A stretch of 11,685 nucleotides of DNA from Flavobacteriaceae bacterium UBA3440 (lineage in GTDB: Bacteria; Bacteroidota; Bacteroidia; Flavobacteriales; Flavobacteriaceae), in the NCBI GenBank assembly GCA_002378585.1, contig DFSJ01000006.1, positions 4,239 through 15,923 of the forward strand. The letters run 5' to 3'. Every line of letters begins with the position of its first letter. Position 1 is the first letter of the stretch. The notes under the pieces are model-generated. The model saw only the letters and a program-made list of their open reading frames with translations. It made no database searches and was not told the origin of the DNA. Positions 7,035 to 11,685 of the stretch are shown here, one piece after another. Both the position numbers and the translations under genes were made by a program.

Positions 7035-9479
7035 ATGTTGGTTCTTAAATTCGGCGGCAGTTCAGTAGCCCACGAGTCTGCAATACGTCAAGTTGCACAG
7101 ATCATTCAATCATACGCTCAAAAAGAGCGCGTCACTGTAGTAGTATCCGCCATGGGCGGAATTACCGATTTATTAGTAAATGCATTAAATAGTGCTTCAA
7201 ACCGAGAAGCCACCTACCAGACCTTAATCAATGAAATAGAAAAAACCCACCTTGATGCCGTAAAATCCCTTATTCCTGTATCGATACAAAGCGGAGTCAT
7301 CAGCCGGATGAAACAAAGTGTCAATCAATTGGATGCACTCCTAGAAGGCGCCTACCTAATAGGAGAAACGACACCAAGACTCAGCGACCAAGTTTTGGCC
7401 TATGGGGAGCTTTTATCCAGTGAAATTATGGCCGCTTACCTGCAGAGTTTGGGCATAGATTTAACCTATTGGGATGCGCGTTTATTGATCCGTACCAACA
7501 GCCAACACGGCAAAGCTCAAGTGGATACAGCAACTACATATAGCGCGCTACAACAAGCAGCCGCTTCAGGTCATCAGGTCCAAATCATGGGTGGGTTTAT
7601 TGGGTCAGATGCCTCGGGCCACACAACTACCTTAGGAAGAGGAGGTTCCGATTACTCAGCCTCTTTGGCAGCTGCAGGTTTAAGCGCTCGTGAATTATTG
7701 ATTTACACGGATGTGAGTGGGATGTTTACTGCACACCCTCAATGGGTTAAATCTGCCAAACCCATTGAAGAAATTTCCTATGAGGAAGCTATGGAGCTTT
7801 CGCATTTTGGCGCTAAAGTGCTCTACCCGCCAACCATACAGCCTGCCATGGCTGATGGGATACCTTTGCGCATCAAAAACACATTTGCCCCAGAAGACCC
7901 CGGGACCTTAATCAGTGCGACTGGAGGTAAGAAACAAAAAACAGTTCGCGGCATAAGCCATATACCCAATATGGCTCTAGTTTCACTGGAGGGACCTGGT
8001 ATGGTGGGAATTCCAGGGATTTCTCAAAAGTTTTTTTCTGTGCTTTCACAAGCACAGATCAATGTGGTTTTGATCACCCAAGCTTCCTCAGAACACTCAA
8101 TAACTATTGCTATTGCCTCCGTGGATGCTCAAAAAGCTGTTGATGTAGTTAATGAAGCGTTTAGTTACGAGAGGAAACAGGGGATGATTAACAAACTCAT
8201 TCCAGAGATGGATATGGCTATATTGGCCTTAGTTGGGGACCAAATGAGAAGTCACCAGGGACTCAGTGGTAAGATGTTTCAAACTCTTGGACGAAATAAT
8301 GTGAATATTCGCGTGATCGCCCAAGGGTCATCAGAACGCAATATTTCGGCGGTAATTGCTGAAAAGGATGTGCCCAAAGCGATTAATGCGCTTCATGAAA
8401 CTTTTTTTGAAGCCCAGACCAAACAGATCAACTTATTCATCATGGGGGTAGGAACTGTCGGGAGTCAATTATTGGCGCAATTGGAAAGCCAAAGCGATTA
8501 CCTACAAAATCACCTGCAGCTTCAGGTTAGGGTGGTCGGCATGGCCAATTCAAAAACTATGTGTTTCGATGAATCTGGAATTGAATTATCCCAATGGGCC
8601 AATTTACTCGCTGGGGGTACAGTGAGTTCGCTAGATGGCTTTGCTCAGGAAGTTAAACGCCTTAACCTAAGAAATTCAATTTTTGTCGATAATACAGCCA
8701 ACGCTGAGGTAGCCAACTCCTACCCCACTTATCTCTCAAACAGTATTTCTGTAGTCACCTGTAATAAAATAGCATGTTCAGCTTCATTTGACTATTACCT
8801 GCAATTGCAAGAGCTCTGTGGAAAATACCAAGCTTCTTTTTTATACGAAACCAATGTAGGAGCAGGTTTGCCTATTATTGATACCATAAAAAACATGGTG
8901 GCCTCTGGGGATAGAATACATCGAATACAAGCCGTTTTGTCGGGAAGCCTGAATTTTATATTTCACCACTATCAAGGGGATGATTTTGCTGCTGTGGTGG
9001 GGCAAGCTCAAGAAAAAGGGTATACGGAGCCAGATCCTAAAATTGATCTAAGCGGAGTTGATGTCATGCGTAAAATATTGATTTTGGCTCGGGAAGCTGG
9101 ACTTGAATTAGAAATGAGCGATATTCAAAACAACTCTTTTCTATCTCCTGAAGCTTTGGCCACACATAACAATCAGGATCTGTATGCACAATTGATTAAG
9201 GATGAAACTAAAATGCATCAATTGTGGCAAAATGCCCAGGATCAAGGGGCTAAACTTAAATACACCGCACTACTCGATGGGCAAAAGGCCCGTGTAGGTA
9301 TTGAAGTAATCCCTAAAGATCACCCATTTTTTCACTTGCCGGGAAGTGATAATATCGTACTATTATATTCTGCGCGTTATCCGACAAGTCCCATGGTCAT
9401 TCAAGGTGCAGGTGCGGGTGCAGCAGTTACCGCGTCGGGTATTTTTGCTGATATAATTCGTGCCTCAAAACAGGAATAG
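7035..9479 (+). CDS. thrA: Bifunctional aspartokinase / homoserine dehydrogenase
   Basis: This cytoplasmic enzyme performs two steps of the aspartate family: ATP-dependent phosphorylation of aspartate and NAD(P)H reduction of aspartate semialdehyde to homoserine. At 814 residues it is close to E. coli ThrA. The aspartokinase domain (about 1-295) has KFGGSS (5-10), GRGGSDYSA (201-209) and YTDVSGM (224-230). Two ACT-type regulatory segments follow (about 313-455). Q349 in ITQASSEHSI and Q430 in IAQGSSERNI correspond in motif and spacing to the two threonine-binding glutamines described for Arabidopsis AK-HSDH, so threonine feedback inhibition is likely. The homoserine dehydrogenase domain starts near 465 with the nucleotide-binding GVGTVG (471-476). 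It continues with TCNK (575-578), NVGAGLPIIDT (607-617) and GYTEPDPKIDLSGVDVMRK (662-680), in which D676 and K680 are the expected catalytic pair. The start gives the standard N-terminus MLVLKFGGSS. It is followed immediately by thrB. Confidence 0.97.
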   Translation: MLVLKFGGSSVAHESAIRQVAQIIQSYAQKERVTVVVSAMGGITDLLVNALNSASNREATYQTLINEIEKTHLDAVKSLIPVSIQSGVISRMKQSVNQLDALLEGAYLIGETTPRLSDQVLAYGELLSSEIMAAYLQSLGIDLTYWDARLLIRTNSQHGKAQVDTATTYSALQQAAASGHQVQIMGGFIGSDASGHTTTLGRGGSDYSASLAAAGLSARELLIYTDVSGMFTAHPQWVKSAKPIEEISYEEAMELSHFGAKVLYPPTIQPAMADGIPLRIKNTFAPEDPGTLISATGGKKQKTVRGISHIPNMALVSLEGPGMVGIPGISQKFFSVLSQAQINVVLITQASSEHSITIAIASVDAQKAVDVVNEAFSYERKQGMINKLIPEMDMAILALVGDQMRSHQGLSGKMFQTLGRNNVNIRVIAQGSSERNISAVIAEKDVPKAINALHETFFEAQTKQINLFIMGVGTVGSQLLAQLESQSDYLQNHLQLQVRVVGMANSKTMCFDESGIELSQWANLLAGGTVSSLDGFAQEVKRLNLRNSIFVDNTANAEVANSYPTYLSNSISVVTCNKIACSASFDYYLQLQELCGKYQASFLYETNVGAGLPIIDTIKNMVASGDRIHRIQAVLSGSLNFIFHHYQGDDFAAVVGQAQEKGYTEPDPKIDLSGVDVMRKILILAREAGLELEMSDIQNNSFLSPEALATHNNQDLYAQLIKDETKMHQLWQNAQDQGAKLKYTALLDGQKARVGIEVIPKDHPFFHLPGSDNIVLLYSARYPTSPMVIQGAGAGAAVTASGIFADIIRASKQE

Positions 9480-10418
9480 ATGAAAAAGCTAAGTTTATTT
9501 TCACCAGGTACCATTGCCAATATCTCTTGTGGTTTTGATGTGTTGGGTGTCGCTCTAGATGAGGTTGGTGATGTAATGCATTTTGAAGTAACCGACAAAC
9601 CAGGTTGGCAAATCAGCGAGATTAAAGGTGCAGACCTTCCTTTGGATGTAGCCAAAAACACGGCAGGTGTTGCTGGGCTTAGTCTGCTTAATACCTATAA
9701 ATCTCAAGGGGGTGATCCACCTGGGTTTAGTTTAATGATTGAAAAAAACATCAAGGCGGGAAGTGGAATCGGATCCAGTGCAGCCAGCGCTTCAGGCGCT
9801 GTTTGGGGTCTAAATGAGTTATTGAACAGGCCGTTTTCTCCCCTTGAATTGGTTTCGTTTGCCATGGAGGGAGAAAAACTAGCCAGTGGTGTGGCCCATG
9901 CGGATAATGTGGCCCCTGGTATCTTTGGCGGATTTACATTGATTCGTTCCTATGAACCATTGGATATAGTGGCACTACCCTGCCCTGATGACCTGTATGC
10001 TGTGGTGCTTCATCCGCAAATTGAAATTAAAACACAAGATGCGCGCAGTATCTTAAAAACGCAATTAAGCTTGCGCCAGGCAACTACCCAATGGGGAAAT
10101 TTAGGTGGATTGATCGCTGGGTTGTATACCAATGATTACGGATTAATCTCCAGATCATTGGTCGACGTGGTTGTAGAGCCCATTAGATCGCTGCTCATCC
10201 CTGGCTTTGATGAACTTAAAAAAACCATGCTGGAGTCCGGTGCTTTAGGAGCGGGAATTTCAGGCTCTGGCCCATCCGTATTTGGCCTAGCGCAAGGTAA
10301 CGACCAAGCGCGATCTATCGCTCAAGCCATTGAGATAAACTACCGACAATGGGGCATTGATTTTGAGGTACACTGTGCCAAAATCAACACACAAGGAATT
10401 AAAATGATTCAAGCTTAA
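9480..10418 (+). CDS. thrB: Homoserine kinase (GHMP family)
   Basis: ThrB transfers phosphate from ATP to homoserine, giving O-phospho-L-homoserine for ThrC. The 312-residue length is usual. The three GHMP kinase motifs are present: the N-terminal substrate segment SPGTIANISCGFDVLG (8-23), the phosphate-binding loop AGSGIGSSAASASGA (93-107) and the C-terminal glycine-rich loop GALGAGISGSGPSVFG (254-269). The ATG begins directly after the thrA TAG with no spacer (TAGATG). This suggests translational coupling and supports the start, which leaves the first motif at its normal distance from the N-terminus. Confidence 0.96.
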   Translation: MKKLSLFSPGTIANISCGFDVLGVALDEVGDVMHFEVTDKPGWQISEIKGADLPLDVAKNTAGVAGLSLLNTYKSQGGDPPGFSLMIEKNIKAGSGIGSSAASASGAVWGLNELLNRPFSPLELVSFAMEGEKLASGVAHADNVAPGIFGGFTLIRSYEPLDIVALPCPDDLYAVVLHPQIEIKTQDARSILKTQLSLRQATTQWGNLGGLIAGLYTNDYGLISRSLVDVVVEPIRSLLIPGFDELKKTMLESGALGAGISGSGPSVFGLAQGNDQARSIAQAIEINYRQWGIDFEVHCAKINTQGIKMIQA

Positions 10419-10429
10419 ACGGCTCTTTT

Positions 10430-11685
10430 ATGATATACAAAAGTCTGAGTAACCCCAAACTTACCGCGAGTTTTAAAGAAGCAGCCACTACAGGAATTGC
10501 CCCTGATCGGGGTCTGTATTTTCCGGATCATTTACCTGTATTGGGTAAATCTTTTTGGTCCGCATATACCACTATGGACAAAAAGGAATTGGGATTTGAA
10601 GTGATGAAACATTTTGTCGGTAACGACATAGATAAAAATACACTCGCTGAAATTGCTTTTTCAGCTATAGACTTTGACCTTCCCGTAGTACGGTTAGATG
10701 ACCATATAGGTGTATTAGAATTATTTCATGGACCAACACTGGCTTTTAAGGATGTTGGCGCCCGATTTATGGCGCGTTGTTTGGGGTATTTTTCTGCACA
10801 AAACGGTGAAAAAACAACAGTCTTAGTAGCTACTTCTGGGGATACTGGCGGTGCAGTGGCCGATGGTTTTTTGGGGGTGTCCGGCGTGGAAGTAGTTATC
10901 CTCTACCCCAGTGGTAAAGTAAGCCCCTTACAGGAAAAACAACTTACCGCGCTGGGTCAAAATATAAAAGCTATCGAAGTGCTCGGTTCATTTGATGATT
11001 GTCAAGAAATGGTGAAAACCGCATTTGTCGATCAACAAGTGAGATCTACCCGCAAATTAACCTCAGCCAACTCGATTAACGTAGCGCGTTGGCTACCCCA
11101 GATGTTGTATTATTTTGTAGCCTTGCAACAAAAAAAACCTACGGACAAACCATGGGTAATCAGTGTTCCCTCAGGAAACTTTGGCAATTTATGTGCAGGT
11201 TTTGTGGCCCAAAAACTAGGCCTAGAAGTGGCGCATTTTATCGCGGCGACCAACAGTAACAAAACAGTCCCCGATTTTCTAAACTCCGGGGTATGGACCG
11301 ATAGAACATCCGTGGCGACGCGATCAAATGCCATGGATGTAGCCCATCCCAGCAATTGGATTCGTATAGAGACCTTGCATGACCACGACCTCAATAAATT
11401 AAGAAATCATATAAGCAGTTATTCCTTTACTGATGCTCAGACAATGGACGCCATGCAAAGGGTTTACCATCAATACAATTATGTAGCTGACCCACATGGA
11501 GCTATTGGTTACCTAGGACTTGAGCGCTATCTTCATGAAAAGCCAAACCACTTTGGTGTATTTTTAGAAACCGCTCATCCCGTTAAGTTTACGGAAGTAG
11601 TTGCCGAAGCCTTGGGGTTCTCCCCGGAACTCCCTGAAGGATTACAGCGTTTAATGCATTCGGAAAAAAAATCTACCGTCATCAA
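10430..11685 (+). CDS. thrC: Threonine synthase, 3' end cut by window edge
   Basis: ThrC is a PLP enzyme that converts O-phosphohomoserine to threonine and phosphate. The frame is open from the ATG at 10430 through the right edge, 418 codons plus two bases with no stop. Compared with bacterial threonine synthases of roughly 430 residues, only a few residues should be missing. The PLP-binding lysine is K107 in HGPTLAFKDVGARFM (100-114). The phosphate-binding segment ATSGDTGGAVADG is at 134-146, SANSINVARWLPQ at 212-224 and the glycine-rich PSGNFGNLCAG at 247-257. The C-terminal part has DPHGAIGYLGL (354-364) and the ETAHPVKF segment (380-387). The gene begins 11 bp after thrB and completes the thrABC order found in enterobacteria. 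Confidence 0.96.
   Translation, partial: MIYKSLSNPKLTASFKEAATTGIAPDRGLYFPDHLPVLGKSFWSAYTTMDKKELGFEVMKHFVGNDIDKNTLAEIAFSAIDFDLPVVRLDDHIGVLELFHGPTLAFKDVGARFMARCLGYFSAQNGEKTTVLVATSGDTGGAVADGFLGVSGVEVVILYPSGKVSPLQEKQLTALGQNIKAIEVLGSFDDCQEMVKTAFVDQQVRSTRKLTSANSINVARWLPQMLYYFVALQQKKPTDKPWVISVPSGNFGNLCAGFVAQKLGLEVAHFIAATNSNKTVPDFLNSGVWTDRTSVATRSNAMDVAHPSNWIRIETLHDHDLNKLRNHISSYSFTDAQTMDAMQRVYHQYNYVADPHGAIGYLGLERYLHEKPNHFGVFLETAHPVKFTEVVAEALGFSPELPEGLQRLMHSEKKSTVI

Noticed and set aside
9401..9661. Minus-strand open frame across the thrA-thrB junction
   Set aside because: Antisense to the 3' end of thrA and 5' end of thrB, both with conserved motifs in the real frame; no promoter-like element was noticed for it.
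11110..11394. Minus-strand open frame of 94 codons inside the thrC region
   Set aside because: The plus strand encodes threonine synthase without interruption from 10430 to the edge, so this is a shadow frame.

Overview
The window looks like the core chromosome of a member of Bacteroidota, probably close to Flavobacteriia. The evidence is the style of the GyrA and ClpC proteins, the near absence of Shine-Dalgarno sequences, two promoter-like sites matching the TTG / TAnnTTTG consensus of this phylum, and gyrA followed by a secreted TPR protein. I see no insertion sequence, phage, CRISPR, rRNA or tRNA signal. All assigned genes look intact, apart from those cut by the window edges.

Layout. 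Positions 1-114 hold the last 37 codons of an unidentified plus-strand gene. It meets the minus-strand genes at a symmetrical hairpin terminator (113-141). The minus-strand pair gyrA (3963-1453) and a secreted TPR protein (1426-161) are 26 bp apart and probably form an operon. A 247-bp divergent intergenic region separates gyrA from clpC (4211-6751, plus strand), which carries a good promoter candidate and is followed by a hairpin terminator. A 283-bp leader then precedes thrA-thrB-thrC (7035 to the right edge), the threonine branch of the aspartate family.

How the genes work together. ThrA (aspartokinase fused to homoserine dehydrogenase) commits aspartate to homoserine, ThrB phosphorylates homoserine, and ThrC converts the phosphate ester to threonine. 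thrA and thrB abut (TAG directly followed by ATG) and thrC starts 11 bp after thrB, so the three are almost certainly co-transcribed. The reductase step between aspartokinase and homoserine dehydrogenase (asd) is not in the window.

The most interesting item is in the thr leader. A 27-codon open frame (6894-6977) lies about 20 bases after a perfect TAnnTTTG box and encodes 9 threonines, seven of them in the last 15 codons. Two perfect hairpins overlap its threonine codons and its stop. It has the hallmarks of a threonine leader peptide controlling thrABC, by analogy with enterobacterial thrL. The hairpins do not fit the classical terminator/antiterminator layout, so the mechanism is open. ThrA also keeps both glutamines that correspond to the threonine-binding residues of plant AK-HSDH, which suggests feedback control at the protein level as well.
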